Assembly: GCA_036557885.1 (NCBI GenBank)
Contig: DATBGS010000044.1
Span: forward strand, 1 to 64,000
DNA length: 64,000 bases
Direction of reading: 5' to 3'
Origin: DATBGS01 sp036557885
GTDB taxonomy: Bacteria > Chloroflexota > Ktedonobacteria > Ktedonobacterales > DATBGS01
In this document: positions 45,336-54,209 of the stretch, in pieces
Layout: every line of letters starts with the position of its first letter
Position numbering within the stretch: the first letter of the stretch is position 1
Program-made: the position numbers and the translations under genes
Notes under the pieces: generated by a model
Database searches by the model: none
Seen by the model: only the letters and a program-made list of their open reading frames with translations
What the model was told of the DNA's origin: nothing

Positions 45336-46142
45336 TTATCTTGTGGCCCAGTAACGTTCGATCTCGATGCCGGGGTAAGTGACGCGCAGCGACCCCATAT
45401 AATTCTCTACCGCCCGCTCCATCTTTGGCACGCTGCCAAACAACTGAGGCACCTGGCTGGAATATTGAGCGATAGCCTCTTCTTTAAGCCGGAGCGCGCC
45501 GGACACTTCCACCAGTTCCTGCTCCAACACGCCACCTAATTCGCTCACGCGCCGTTCCAGCGTGCCAGCGGTGGCGACATATGGGAAATCCTCGTAAAAC
45601 TTGATATGTGCTCCCGGTTGGGCCAGGCGATACGCTGCCGAGCAGCACAATTGATGATCTACATGATGCCCAATACCCAGTGGGGCATAGAGTGTGGCGG
45701 TTGGCGCGCGCTCCAGCACCTCCTGGAGAATCGTTGCCAGGCGCTCTTCCAGCGGAAAATCGCCAGAGACCACTTCGCCAAAGAGCGCTTCGTCGTTTTG
45801 GTAGTAGGCTGGAGCGCCGCGATAAATGGCATCGTGCAGATCAAGCCAGAGATAATCGGTGCCCAGGGTGGAAACAGCCGCTGCGTCTTCCTTGCGCCGG
45901 GCTTCCACGACGCTCTGTGGGTTGTCTGGCAGGCCCATTTTTTGATGTGCTTGCTCTGCCAGCGGATTATGTGGCGCCTGGGCGGGCGCGCTGGCAAAGG
46001 CAGTAATTACCAGCGCCTGAAGGCCACACGCCGTCTGAAGGCCAATTGATCCCCCGCAGGACATCACAACATCATCAAAATGGGGCGAAAGATAGATATG
46101 CCGATACCGGCGATCAATCTGTTTTACACTGGTCAGTTCCAC
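45336..46142 (-). CDS. PIG-L family deacetylase
   Basis: A 268-residue LmbE/PIG-L fold, a zinc-dependent N-deacetylase of small amino sugar or thiol conjugates. The metal motif is SPHFDDVVMSCGG near residue 20, and the second is GIGHHVDHQ. Family members include MshB- and BshB-type enzymes for mycothiol and bacillithiol, but no partner genes for these are in the window. The start is GTG with GAAAGG upstream. Confidence 0.88.
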   Translation of the reverse strand: MELTSVKQIDRRYRHIYLSPHFDDVVMSCGGSIGLQTACGLQALVITAFASAPAQAPHNPLAEQAHQKMGLPDNPQSVVEARRKEDAAAVSTLGTDYLWLDLHDAIYRGAPAYYQNDEALFGEVVSGDFPLEERLATILQEVLERAPTATLYAPLGIGHHVDHQLCCSAAYRLAQPGAHIKFYEDFPYVATAGTLERRVSELGGVLEQELVEVSGALRLKEEAIAQYSSQVPQLFGSVPKMERAVENYMGSLRVTYPGIEIERYWATR

Positions 46143-46248
46143 ACGCTTGACCTTTCTGCTTCCTAGATTTCTGATATTTCTGTTGGGAAAGGTGCCCAGC
46201 CAAAGCGAGCACCCTCGTGCTTGAGAGAGTACCGTAATATTCTATCTT

Positions 46249-46956
46249 CTATTCTAGCGCTGTGCATGCCTCCAGTGCCTCCTCAACATCTGCGGGGAGA
46301 GGTGCGGTGATGGTCAGTCGCTCGTTGGTCGTTGGATGCTGAAAGGCCAGCAGATGGGCGTGCAGCAGGTGGCGCGAGGGATGCAATGGTGCCCAGCGTG
46401 TTGGTTCCCCGTAGACGTGATCGCCCACCAGGGGCGTTCCCAGCGCCGCCAGATGGATGCGCAGTTGATGGGTGCGCCCGGTGATGGGCTGAAGCGCCAG
46501 CAGGGAAAAGCCGGATGCAAAGACGCGCAGGGTGTGATAGCGGGTCAGGCTCTCATCTCCCAATGGATGAATGTGCGTGCGCAGGCGGTCAGCGGGGTCG
46601 CGCCGCAGCCGCGCGCGAATCTGGCCGACTGCCGGAACCGGATGCCCACAGACTAATCCCAGATACTGCTTGGTGAGCGTTCGTTGCTCCAGGGCACGTA
46701 CCAGCCGTTGACGCGCCTGGTCTGTTTTTGTCAGAATCAGCGCGCCAGAGGTGTCTTTATCCAGGCGATGGAGCAGACATGGCCTGGCTTCGCCGCGTTT
46801 GTACAGATAGTCTCTGACGGCATCAAACAGTGTCCCATCCGGGTGCTTATAGGCGGGATGGACCACCAGTCCGGCGGGTTTATCCACGACCAGCAGGTCG
46901 GTATCCTCATAAAGCAGGGTGATGATGATCTCTCCGGCCTGAATCTGGCTGGGCAT
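46249..46956 (-). CDS. RluA family pseudouridine synthase
   Basis: Converts uridine to pseudouridine in rRNA or tRNA. The motif HRLDKDTSG contains the catalytic aspartate, and GRTHQLRIHL and VGDHVYG follow as expected. At 235 residues it lacks an N-terminal S4 domain, so it is a short RluA-like form. The target base cannot be read from sequence. Confidence 0.92.
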   Translation of the reverse strand: MPSQIQAGEIIITLLYEDTDLLVVDKPAGLVVHPAYKHPDGTLFDAVRDYLYKRGEARPCLLHRLDKDTSGALILTKTDQARQRLVRALEQRTLTKQYLGLVCGHPVPAVGQIRARLRRDPADRLRTHIHPLGDESLTRYHTLRVFASGFSLLALQPITGRTHQLRIHLAALGTPLVGDHVYGEPTRWAPLHPSRHLLHAHLLAFQHPTTNERLTITAPLPADVEEALEACTALE

Positions 46957-47275
46957 GGAACCTGATCCTATCGAGGAAGTAGAGATGGTGGTGATGAGGT
47001 GCCACCTGTCTGCACAGGCTAGTGTATCCCAGACGGGCGGCAGATTTCAAGGGGAAGGGCGGGTAACGTTCTTAGCTCGTCTGGTAAAGGAGGCAGTTTT
47101 GCCTTGCAAAAGAGGATGGAATCTTCTACACTGAAGGCGCCAAAAAAGGATGTGAAACTGGCGTGCTTTTCTTGCTTTTCACTTCTCCCTTTTAGGGATT
47201 TGCGAGCTTTTATCACTTCTTTTCATAGAGACGCAGCAATAGGCGTGACCACACGGCCTTGTCAGGAGCAACCTC
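46957..47275. other. Intergenic region between divergent rluA-like gene and pgsA
   Basis: No gene is supported. The only notable site is the pgsA promoter candidate listed separately. Confidence 0.4.
47104..47132 (+). promoter_or_regulatory. Candidate promoter of pgsA
   Basis: TTGCAA, a 17-base spacer and TACACT lie about 145 bases before the pgsA start. Confidence 0.5.
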
Positions 47276-47887
47276 GTGCGTGATGTACCCAATTACTTGA
47301 GCCTGGGGCGCCTGCTCACAACCATCCCGTTAGTTGTGCTGGTGTTGTTAGACCGCCCCTGGGCATATCTAGTCGCCTTTGGGCTATATGTGCTTGGCTC
47401 CATTTCCGATTACCTGGATGGGCGGCTGGCCCGGCGCTATAAAGTTGTTTCCAATCTGGGGGTGTTTCTGGATTTAACGGCGGATAAGGTCTATGTTTCG
47501 GCCCTCCTGGTGGCGCTGGTGCAGGTTGCTCTGGTGCCAGCCTGGGTGGTGGTGATCATTGTCAGCCGCGAGTTTATTGTCACCGGCCTGCGCTCGTTGG
47601 CAGCGTCAGAGGGCGTGGTCATTCCAGCGGGGCGCTGGGGCAAGCAAAAAACAGCGATTACCCTGCTTGCCCTGGGGGGCATCTTGTTGTTCAGGGGATT
47701 GGGTGGGAGCGCCTCTTTTCCGCTTGGATTTAATCCAGGGGCTGGTGCGCCCAGCACAGCAGCGGATTATTTACTGGTTGCCTTCGATGCTATTATGCTC
47801 CTGGCGGTGATCTGGACCATCTTTTCAGCGGTGGAATATCTGGTCAGCGCCTGGCCCTTCTTAAAACGCCAGGCGTCTCAGGCGTGA
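47276..47887 (+). CDS. pgsA: CDP-diacylglycerol-glycerol-3-phosphate 3-phosphatidyltransferase
   Basis: Makes phosphatidylglycerol phosphate from CDP-diacylglycerol. The CDP-alcohol phosphotransferase motif (DG, AR, G, D and D) is complete at DYLDGRLARRYKVVSN and continues through FLDLTADK. About five to six membrane helices span 203 residues, the normal length. The start is GTG with AGGAG eight bases upstream. It is followed by the liv operon promoter, so it is probably monocistronic. Confidence 0.9.
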   Translation: MRDVPNYLSLGRLLTTIPLVVLVLLDRPWAYLVAFGLYVLGSISDYLDGRLARRYKVVSNLGVFLDLTADKVYVSALLVALVQVALVPAWVVVIIVSREFIVTGLRSLAASEGVVIPAGRWGKQKTAITLLALGGILLFRGLGGSASFPLGFNPGAGAPSTAADYLLVAFDAIMLLAVIWTIFSAVEYLVSAWPFLKRQASQA

Positions 47888-47922
47888 AATACTGCGTTTT
47901 TAGAAAAAACCCGGCGGAAGTG

Positions 47923-47951
47923 TTGACACCACAGCCAAGTTCTTCTATAAT
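47923..47951 (+). promoter_or_regulatory. Consensus promoter of the liv operon
   Basis: A perfect TTGACA, a 17-base spacer and a perfect TATAAT. This is the strongest promoter seen in the window and fits high expression of a binding protein. Confidence 0.9.
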
Positions 47952-47957
47952 CCCCGC

Positions 47958-48226
47958 AACAAGGATGTGGCTGACTGCTCCACCTAAAGGCTGACTGCTC
48001 CAAAACAGCCGGAAGAGCAGTGCTTGAATAGAGAGCTTGTGAGGTTTTAAGCTTCCGAGACGTAGTATTCATATGTGGGAGTGCTGGCTGATTTTCTCTG
48101 CCAGTACCAGCGCCCGGCGAAATGGTGGTGCCGCCCTGGCTCACCAGAAGCCGGAAGCGAGTGCGCCCACGACGTTTAGGAAGCAGGGTGGAATCCTAAG
48201 TAACTTTTGAGGAGGGCAACAGGTTC
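47958..48226 (+). other. Long untranslated leader of the liv operon, possibly structured
   Basis: About 270 nt separate the promoter from livK. The 14-base word ggctgactgctcca occurs twice, and helices can be drawn: gaata/tattc enclosing a 7-bp inner stem (gagctt region), and ctggc/gccag later on. The end is GAGGAGG before the start codon. It does not match a riboswitch class I can recognise with confidence; the stretch gcagggtggaatcc only partly resembles a T-box. Confidence 0.5.
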
Positions 48227-49510
48227 ATGCAGAAATGGTATCGTACCATTCTCTTCGTGCTGGGCACCGCTGCCGTCGTTGCTGCGCTGGCAGCGTGTGG
48301 TACCGGCCCTAGCACCGCCACTAACAAGCTGTGCAATGGGCAGATTATCCTTTCCAGCGACTTGCCAACGAGCGGCACAGACGGCACCGAGGGCAAGCCG
48401 GCTGAGAACGCAGTGAAGTTGGCAGTCACTCAGGGCAGCGATGTGGGCGGCGGCTACACGTTGAGCTTTGTGGGCTACAACGATGTGTCAGCAGCCAAGG
48501 GTGTTCACGATCCTGATCAGGGCGCCAAGAACGTGACCGATATGGTCGGCAACAAGTGTATTCTTGGGTTCGTTGGGCCTTTCAACAGCAACGTGGCAAA
48601 GGCAGAGATTCCGATCTCTGAGAATGCTGGCCTGGCGATGATCAGCCCCGCGAATACCAACCCTGGCCTGACGATTGAGTCCGAAGCACAGGCCAACGGC
48701 ATTGACTGGGCCACGCTGCATCCAGCGGGCAAAAAGGAAAGCTACTTCCGCGTTCCTGGCAATGACGTGTCTCAAGGGACACTGAATGCTGATCTCGCTG
48801 TTGCTGCACAGCCCGATGGTCTGGGCGCGAAGACCGTCTACGTGGTAGACGACCAGGAAACCTATGGCGTCGGTATCGCCAACTACTTTGAGAAGGAATT
48901 CAAAGCCAAAGGCGGCACTGAGCTTGGACGCGATGGCATCCCGGCCAATGGCGCGGCGCAGATTCCTGGCCTGGCGTCTAAGATTGCGGCAGCTCATCCC
49001 GACGTGGTCTACTACGGTGGCGTCACCTCTGGTGGCGGCGGCACGCTGAAAGCCCAACTGGTGGCGGCTGGCTACACCGGCCCGATGGTCGGCGGCGATG
49101 GCATTGCTGATGACGATGGCTTCCTCCAGCAGGCTGGCGCTGACGCAGCCAATGGCACCTACGGGACAGTTGGCGCGCCGGATCAGTCTACCTTTGGCTC
49201 TGGCCCAGCGGCGAAGTTCGTTGCTGACTACAAGGCGGCCTACCCCGGTCAGAACCTGGGCGCCTACAGCGCGAACTCCTACGATGCGGCCAACATCATC
49301 ATCAAGGCCATCAAAGACATCATCAGCAGCGGGAAAGACCTGAACCGCGACGCCGTGATTGATGGAGTCCAGAACGCCCAGTATGATGGTGTCACCGGAC
49401 ACCTGAGCTTCAACGCGCAGGGCGACAACAACAACGGCGGCATCTGGGCCATCTATGTGGTTCAAGGTGGCAAGTGGGTGTTCTTGAAACAGGTTAGTGT
49501 TTCGGGGTAA
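48227..49510 (+). CDS. livK: Branched-chain amino acid ABC transporter substrate-binding protein
   Basis: A periplasmic-type binding protein with a lipoprotein signal peptide (lipobox LAAC, Cys24) and the Leu/Ile/Val-binding fold (PTSGTDGTEGKPAENAVKLA, GFVGPFNSNVAKAEIPISENAGLAMISPANTN read in parts). It captures the ligand outside and delivers it to the LivHM permease. Related proteins also bind amides or urea, so the ligand is inferred from the family only. GAGGAGG precedes the ATG. Confidence 0.93.
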   Translation: MQKWYRTILFVLGTAAVVAALAACGTGPSTATNKLCNGQIILSSDLPTSGTDGTEGKPAENAVKLAVTQGSDVGGGYTLSFVGYNDVSAAKGVHDPDQGAKNVTDMVGNKCILGFVGPFNSNVAKAEIPISENAGLAMISPANTNPGLTIESEAQANGIDWATLHPAGKKESYFRVPGNDVSQGTLNADLAVAAQPDGLGAKTVYVVDDQETYGVGIANYFEKEFKAKGGTELGRDGIPANGAAQIPGLASKIAAAHPDVVYYGGVTSGGGGTLKAQLVAAGYTGPMVGGDGIADDDGFLQQAGADAANGTYGTVGAPDQSTFGSGPAAKFVADYKAAYPGQNLGAYSANSYDAANIIIKAIKDIISSGKDLNRDAVIDGVQNAQYDGVTGHLSFNAQGDNNNGGIWAIYVVQGGKWVFLKQVSVSG

Positions 49511-49542
49511 TAATCCACTCATCTGAGCAACTGCTCGTTGTT

Positions 49543-49597
49543 GGTGGGAGAGCTAGCCATGCTACGAGAGCGCTGGCTCTCTCACCTTCTCTATCTT
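49543..49597 (+). terminator. Intercistronic terminator between livK and livH
   Basis: A 15-bp stem with two G-U pairs (49543-49557 with 49572-49586) is followed by ttctctatctttt. A leaky terminator here would make livK transcript more abundant than the rest of the operon. Confidence 0.75.
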
Positions 49598-49755
49598 TTA
49601 AGTGTCAGCTATCCCCGGTGCGGAGGGCCACCCTTGACGAGCAAGGGGGCAAAGGGCCTCTGTTCCGCATCTCCCTAGCCCCTTGAGGGTGTATAGAAAG
49701 GAGCAGTGGCGCTGGCCCTGGCCGCAAGTTTGGGCCTCTGCGCTACCACCACCCC

Positions 49756-50700
49756 ATGATACTTGCTGATAGCTCCACACAGTCGGTCCTACAGGTGATC
49801 GAGCAGGGCCTCACGACTGGCGCCATTTATGCTCTGATTGCCACCGGCTATACCCTGGTCTATGGCATTATCCAGTTGATCAATTTCGCGCATGGCGATG
49901 TTTTCATGTGGGGCACAGTGCTCACGTACTTTATGTTGACGAAGTGGTTCAAATTAACCACCCCCATTTCCAATCCCTTCGTGCTGATAGGGACCGTCCT
50001 GGGCCTCATGGCAATCTGCATGATTACCTGCGCGCTGATTGCTTTCACCGTTGAGCGTATTGCCTATCGCCCGCTGCGCCGCGCAGCGAGCGTTGCTCCA
50101 CTCATCTCAGCCATCGGGGCTTCCTTCATCTTAGAGAATCTGGGGCTGTTTGCGATTGGGCCTTCCTCGCTCAATGTCCCCAATCTTTTCCCCAATGGCA
50201 GTTTGAATTTAGGGGTGGTGTCTTTCAAATATATTGATATCTTCGTTATTGTCCTGGCCGTCATTTTGATGTACGGACTCTCTACTTTTATCAGCCGAAC
50301 AAAGATGGGGCGCGCGATGCGCTCTGTGGCGCAGGATACCGAGGCTGCCTCGCTGATGGGGGTCAACATCAATCAGGTCATCATCATTACGTTTCTCCTG
50401 GGTGGAGCGCTGGCTGGGGCTGCCAGCGTGGTCTATGCCATGCGGTTGCAGGTTGCCTTTTTCTTAACCGGCTTTGAAGCGGGCTTAAAAGCGTTTACCG
50501 CTGCCGTGCTTGGCGGCATTGGCAATCTGTATGGGGCTATGCTGGGCGGCCTCTTCATCGGGATGATTGAGGCATTTGTGACTGCGTATGTTCATGACGG
50601 CCTGAAGTGGGCCGACGCGACGGTGTTTGCAGTGCTGGTGCTGGTGCTGGTTTTCCGGCCTTCGGGAATCCTTGGCAAACAGGCTATTGTAAAAGTCTAG
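49756..50700 (+). CDS. livH: Branched-chain amino acid ABC transporter permease LivH
   Basis: A 314-residue permease with about eight membrane helices and the family features QGLTTGAIYALIATGYTLVY, INFAHGDVFMWG and the coupling-loop region TKMGRAMRSVAQDTEAASLMG. It forms the channel with LivM. A good ribosome site is not seen before the ATG, although the domain begins here. LivM follows after 29 bases. Confidence 0.93.
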   Translation: MILADSSTQSVLQVIEQGLTTGAIYALIATGYTLVYGIIQLINFAHGDVFMWGTVLTYFMLTKWFKLTTPISNPFVLIGTVLGLMAICMITCALIAFTVERIAYRPLRRAASVAPLISAIGASFILENLGLFAIGPSSLNVPNLFPNGSLNLGVVSFKYIDIFVIVLAVILMYGLSTFISRTKMGRAMRSVAQDTEAASLMGVNINQVIIITFLLGGALAGAASVVYAMRLQVAFFLTGFEAGLKAFTAAVLGGIGNLYGAMLGGLFIGMIEAFVTAYVHDGLKWADATVFAVLVLVLVFRPSGILGKQAIVKV

Positions 50701-50729
50701 CGCAGATGACTGGGAAGGAGGAAACGCAT

Positions 50730-52094
50730 ATGCAGATGCAAGTAAAAAGCAACAGTCTGCGACGTTTTGATTTGCGTCGAGGTATCTTTCGTGGCTGGGG
50801 TCTGGGAGCGATCTTTTTTCTCCTTTTCCTGTTCATGCCCCAGTTCTTTGCTAGCTTGCTTGCTGATTCAACGGTTTCGATCTTTCCAACGCTTGATGGT
50901 GATCAGTGGTTGGGCATCCTGACCTCTGCTGGTATCTTTATCCTGATGGCGTTGGGATTAAACGTGGTCGTCGGGTTTGCCGGGTTGCTCGACCTGGGCT
51001 ATGCCGCTTTCTTTGCAATTGGGGCGTATGCCTATGGGGTGGTCAACTTTGGGGATACACACATTCCTGTCTGGCCGCTGCTCCTGGCGGCGCCAGTTGT
51101 TGCTGGTTTGTTTGGGGTGATGCTGGGGGCGCCAACGCTTCGCTTGCGCGGAGATTACCTGGCGATTGTGACGTTAGGGTTTGGCGAAATTGTGCCGATT
51201 GTGTTCAGGAACATAGATAGGACCACCCTGCCATTCCTGGGGAGCGTCGAGATTGGCGGTGTGAATGGTCTGGGCGTGCGCAGCCCCACCCCGCTGAGCT
51301 TTCCCTTTGGAAACTACACATTTGAGTTGGCGACAGCTGCTCATGATGATGTCACCCATTTCTATTATCTGGTGTTTGGGTTGGTAGTGCTGGCGACGAT
51401 TGGGGTGGTGCTGCTGCGCACCTCGAAGATTGGCCGTGCCTGGATTGCCATCCGCGAAGACGAGACGGCAGCCGCGTGCTCTGGCATCAATCTGGTTGCG
51501 ACAAAGCTGACGGCATTTGCTATCGGGGCTTCAGTCTCCGGGTTTGCGGGTGTGCTCTATGGGGCACAAAATCATATCGTTTCGCCAGAGGAGTTTGGGT
51601 TCACCGTTTCGATCACAGTGCTGGTGATGATCGTGCTAGGCGGCATGGGCAGCATCCCAGGGGTGATTACGGGGGCACTCCTGCTCAGTATCGTCAACCG
51701 CCTTCTGGCTATTGTCCCCACTGCGATACAGCTTCCGTCCAGTGCGCTACATTTCCTTGAAGCGAAAGCCCCTAATCTTGCCGAACAGATCAATGATTCA
51801 GAATTCTTGATCTTTGGCGGCATACTACTTTTAATGATTATCTTGCGCCCGCAAGGTTTGATCCCCAGCGCCTTACGTAAGCGTGAACTCAAAGGTGAGG
51901 CGGTTGCTGCCGTGACAGAAACAGGCGAGGAACTGGTAGTGCCTGTCGGCGCTCCAGATGATGCCACCACCATAGAGTCCTTTCAAGAATTAGAAGCATT
52001 TGAATCAGAGATTGAGCCAGAGGATTCTGCGAGCGGAACACGCGCGCCCCTCCCTCCAGGTCAGGGGAGAGCCGGAGGAGGAGGTGCTCAATGA
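50730..52094 (+). CDS. livM: Branched-chain amino acid ABC transporter permease LivM
   Basis: The second permease subunit, 454 residues. The signature LNVVVGFAGLLDLGYAAFFAIGAYAYG and coupling segment TSKIGRAWIAIREDETAA are intact. It is longer than typical because of an acidic C-terminal tail of about 60 residues (ETGEELVVPVG onward), which may contact the altered ATPase. AAGGAGG precedes the ATG; an upstream in-frame start inside livH is unlikely. The stop overlaps the livG start. Confidence 0.92.
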   Translation: MQMQVKSNSLRRFDLRRGIFRGWGLGAIFFLLFLFMPQFFASLLADSTVSIFPTLDGDQWLGILTSAGIFILMALGLNVVVGFAGLLDLGYAAFFAIGAYAYGVVNFGDTHIPVWPLLLAAPVVAGLFGVMLGAPTLRLRGDYLAIVTLGFGEIVPIVFRNIDRTTLPFLGSVEIGGVNGLGVRSPTPLSFPFGNYTFELATAAHDDVTHFYYLVFGLVVLATIGVVLLRTSKIGRAWIAIREDETAAACSGINLVATKLTAFAIGASVSGFAGVLYGAQNHIVSPEEFGFTVSITVLVMIVLGGMGSIPGVITGALLLSIVNRLLAIVPTAIQLPSSALHFLEAKAPNLAEQINDSEFLIFGGILLLMIILRPQGLIPSALRKRELKGEAVAAVTETGEELVVPVGAPDDATTIESFQELEAFESEIEPEDSASGTRAPLPPGQGRAGGGGAQ

Positions 52095-53416
52095 GCATTG
52101 AGATAGAGCAAGCGGCAATGCCTTCCCCCAGCGCGCCTGAGCCAGGCCCACAAAGCGGTGAGGTGCTTCTGGACGTACAGAACCTCAATAAGAGTTTTGG
52201 CGGTCTGACGGCTATTGGCGAACTCGATATGAAGATCACCAGGGGCCAGATTTATAGCATCATTGGCCCTAACGGGGCGGGAAAAACGACGGTTTTCAAC
52301 GTCATCACCGGTATCTATCGCCCCAATCGCATTGCAGTAGGCTTTTTAAAGGAAGCCTGGGGCTATATAGCAATGCTGGTGATCAACACCGTCCTGGGGA
52401 TTGTGGTGCGGCATCTGGGTGGAGTGTTTTTGGGATCGCTGGTGGGTGCCCTGGTGGCAAATCTGATCTACAACCTGATCACCCAGGCAATTGCAGGGGG
52501 CGCTGACATCACACTCGCTACCATTGTGGGCGTGTTGTTGTTTGCTGGCATTGGTGCCTACATCCTGCTGAGCCGCCGGAGATTGGGTGGCACGCTGAAA
52601 GGGCTGATCGTTGGTGGGGTTGAGGCATTTGGCGTAGGCTTGCTCTTCTTTCTCGTTATCGCGGCTCATCTGAGTCGGGTGGTAACTGTGGCGGTCTTTC
52701 TGGTTTTTGCCGCTGTGATCTATGGCTTGTGGGTGCGCTATGCCAATCCTTTGGTTGAGCCACTGCTGATCAGGGCAGAGAACTACTTCCGCCCCTATCA
52801 GGGGAAGGTGTTGTTAGGCGGGCGTGAATTAATTGGCTTATCGCCCGACCATGTGTTACGCCGGGGCGTCGCGCGCACCTTTCAAAATATCCGGCTCTTT
52901 AACAATATGACGGTGCTGGAGAATGTGCTGGTCGGGCAGCATACCCGCCTGAAGTCCACTATCTTCTCATCCATCACGCGGCTGCCAACGATGATCTCTG
53001 AGGAAGCAATGGCCGAAGAGAAAGCTATCGGGCTGCTGCGTTTCTTTGGCGAACATCTGGTGGAGCGCAGGGATGAGCCTGTTTCCAGCCTATCCTACGC
53101 CGATAAACGCCGCGTGGAGATTGCCCGCGCGCTGGCCTCTGAGCCGGTGCTGCTGCTGTTGGATGAGCCAACCGCTGGGATGAACGAGCGTGAAACCGAA
53201 GAGGCGGTGCGTTATATTCGTCGTTTGCGAGATGAGCGCGGCATCACTGTCTTGTTGATTGAACATAAGTTGACCGTGACAATGGGGATGTCTGATTGGA
53301 TTGCCGTGCTGGATTACGGGCGCAAAATTGCGGAAGGAGTGCCTGCCGACATCCGCCGTAACGAGCGTGTCATTGAAGCCTATCTTGGGCGGAAGGCGAC
53401 GGTTGCCGATGCTTGA
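52091..53416 (+). CDS. livG: LivG-type ABC ATPase with membrane segments inserted in the nucleotide-binding domain
   Basis: In LivG position, but 441 residues instead of about 255. All catalytic motifs are intact: Walker A GPNGAGKTT (59-67), Q-loop TFQNIRLF (Gln265), signature LSYADKRRVEIARAL, Walker B LLLLDEPTAGMN and H-loop His392. Between ITGIYRP and QGKVLLGGRELIG, where LivG normally has a short turn, about 155 residues (81-236) carry five hydrophobic segments near 88-105, 109-132, 141-160, 170-193 and 197-217. An odd number of spans would split the domain across the membrane, so one is probably not spanning. The frame is continuous and overlaps both neighbours. Confidence 0.9.
   Translation: MSIEIEQAAMPSPSAPEPGPQSGEVLLDVQNLNKSFGGLTAIGELDMKITRGQIYSIIGPNGAGKTTVFNVITGIYRPNRIAVGFLKEAWGYIAMLVINTVLGIVVRHLGGVFLGSLVGALVANLIYNLITQAIAGGADITLATIVGVLLFAGIGAYILLSRRRLGGTLKGLIVGGVEAFGVGLLFFLVIAAHLSRVVTVAVFLVFAAVIYGLWVRYANPLVEPLLIRAENYFRPYQGKVLLGGRELIGLSPDHVLRRGVARTFQNIRLFNNMTVLENVLVGQHTRLKSTIFSSITRLPTMISEEAMAEEKAIGLLRFFGEHLVERRDEPVSSLSYADKRRVEIARALASEPVLLLLDEPTAGMNERETEEAVRYIRRLRDERGITVLLIEHKLTVTMGMSDWIAVLDYGRKIAEGVPADIRRNERVIEAYLGRKATVADA
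52331..52798 (+). other. Segment encoding the membrane insert of LivG
   Basis: This in-frame block encodes about 155 mostly hydrophobic residues within the ATPase. It is not flanked by direct repeats that I can see and has no stop codon, so it does not look like a recent insertion or a splice-type element. Confidence 0.75.
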
Positions 53417-54116
53417 ACTTCAAGGGGTTGATACCTTTTACGGTCCCAGCCACGTGCTCCAGAATGTCTCTATTCAGGTGAACCAGGGCGAGATTGTTTG
53501 TCTGCTTGGGGCCAATGCCGCGGGCAAGACGACCACGATGAAAACCATTTTTGGGATTGTTCGGCCAGTGAAGGGGTCGGTGATCTTTGAAGGCCGGCCC
53601 ATCAGTCGCGCGCCAACCTCGAAGATTGTGGCCTCTGGGTTGGCGATGGTGCCCGAAGGGCGGCATGTCTTCCCGCTGATGACGGTCTATGAGAACCTGG
53701 AGATGGGTGCGTTTATCCATTCGGATCGCCAGCAAATCCAGGAAGACATGGACCGCGTCTTTACGCTCTTTCCGCGCCTGAAGGAGCGACTGAAGCAGGT
53801 TGCCGGAACGATGTCGGGCGGCGAGCAGCAGATGTTGGCGATGGGCCGCGCGTTGATGGCGCGTCCCCGGCTGGTTTGTATGGACGAGCCATCTATGGGC
53901 CTCTCACCAATTCTGGTGGAGCGCGTCTTCGAGATTATTCAGGAGATTCGCAAGCAGGGGGTGACGGTCTTTCTGGTGGAGCAAAACGCGAATATGGCTT
54001 TGAATGTGGCGGATCGCGGCTATGTCCTTCAGACCGGCAAGATTGTGCTGAGCGATACGGCCCAGAGGTTGCTGACCAACGATCTCGTGCGCCAGGCATA
54101 TCTGGGTGGTGGCTAA
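53409..54116 (+). CDS. livF: Branched-chain amino acid ABC transporter ATPase LivF
   Basis: The second ATPase, 235 residues and of normal architecture. Walker A reads GANAAGKTT (Ala where Gly is more usual), with signature MSGGEQQMLAMGRALM, Walker B LVCMDEPSMGLSP and H-loop-equivalent Gln (LVEQNA), which is typical for LivF. The start codon lies eight bases inside livG, implying translational coupling. It pairs with the LivG-type ATPase on the LivHM permease. Confidence 0.95.
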   Translation: MLELQGVDTFYGPSHVLQNVSIQVNQGEIVCLLGANAAGKTTTMKTIFGIVRPVKGSVIFEGRPISRAPTSKIVASGLAMVPEGRHVFPLMTVYENLEMGAFIHSDRQQIQEDMDRVFTLFPRLKERLKQVAGTMSGGEQQMLAMGRALMARPRLVCMDEPSMGLSPILVERVFEIIQEIRKQGVTVFLVEQNANMALNVADRGYVLQTGKIVLSDTAQRLLTNDLVRQAYLGGG

Positions 54117-54141
54117 TGCTTGCCTGATCATCTTCGTCTTC

Positions 54142-54181
54142 GTGTGGGGGAACTGTCGTACCTGCGGCGGTTCCCCCACAC
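54142..54181 (+). terminator. Terminator of the liv operon
   Basis: A 12-bp perfect stem (54142-54153 with 54170-54181), followed only by a short T-containing stretch. Confidence 0.7.
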
Positions 54182-54209
54182 CTGTCTTATGCGTGTCAGG
54201 GGGTATTAG

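Noticed and set aside
48160..48205. A second T-box in the liv leader
   Set aside because: The agggtggaatcc stretch lacks the ACC core and no terminator with a T-run follows, so the match is only partial.
50607..50729. Upstream in-frame extension of livM
   Set aside because: It lies inside livH in another frame; the ATG at 50730 has AAGGAGG and fits the permease start.
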